From contig PMBV01000379.1 in NCBI GenBank assembly GCA_003153055.1, forward strand, positions 1 through 16,936: a DNA stretch of 16,936 bases. The letters run 5' to 3'. The DNA comes from Myxococcales bacterium (lineage in GTDB: Bacteria; Myxococcota; Myxococcia; Myxococcales; Myxococcaceae). Shown one piece after another: positions 16,919-16,936 of this stretch; positions within the stretch are counted from its first letter, which is position 1; the number at the start of each line of letters is the position of its first letter. The notes under the pieces were generated by a model, which was not told the DNA's origin, made no database searches, and was given only the letters and a program-made list of their open reading frames with translations. The position numbers were made by a program, and so were the translations under genes.

Positions 16919-16936
16919 CGGCGACCGAGCGCGTTT

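Overview
The window is high-GC bacterial chromosome, most likely from a myxobacterium (Myxococcota). Evidence for this is a lipoprotein with about sixteen cysteine-rich CGN...CDDGN..GDGC..C repeats, a Ser/Thr kinase fused to an nSTAND1-type NTPase, a second Hanks kinase facing a tandem-FHA protein, an NtrC-type two-component pair, and the housekeeping order pheT-ihfA-tRNA-Pro. The species cannot be fixed from the sequence alone.

Layout. 1-1565 (+): the 3' part of pheT, an IHF-alpha-like gene, and tRNA-Pro(GGG) with its own promoter and a hairpin terminator. 1566-2750: a small accessory islet directly behind the tRNA. It holds a decayed zinc-ribbon ORF (-) and a Phd/YefM antitoxin followed by a ParE-like toxin whose frame is broken by one extra base. 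An 18-nt imperfect direct repeat lies at both edges. 2783-13918 (-): an uninterrupted run of eight genes with small gaps or 4-nt overlaps. In transcription order they are a DacZ-like diadenylate cyclase-family protein, a PHA-granule-system-like protein, an aldo/keto-reductase-like protein, a kinase/STAND NTPase/membrane protein, a TPR-PEGA-membrane protein, the cysteine-rich lipoprotein, a membrane histidine kinase and a sigma-54 response regulator. 14032-14412 (+): a dksA-family gene, divergent from that run, with a good sigma-70 promoter overlapped by an inverted repeat. 14495-15139 (-) and 15230-16783 (+): a tandem-FHA protein and an intact membrane Ser/Thr kinase, divergently arranged. 16804-16918: a structured inverted-repeat element behind the kinase.

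How the genes may work together. The minus-strand run looks like a signalling and envelope module. A nucleotide-second-messenger-type protein leads it. The centre is a trio (kinase-STAND, TPR-PEGA, cysteine-rich lipoprotein) joined by ATGA/GTGA stop-start overlaps, which suggests coupled synthesis of a cell-envelope complex. A two-component system closes it. The most striking observation is that four proteins in the run each lack a hallmark residue of their family: RHR is RHA in the cyclase, the Asp and Tyr of the catalytic tetrad are missing from the reductase-like protein, HRD is HRN in the kinase, and GAFTGA is GAFADA in the sigma-54 activator. The second kinase and the distal FHA domain keep their key residues and are probably a working phosphorylation and phospho-reader pair. 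All functional statements are inferred from motifs read by eye; no database search was done.
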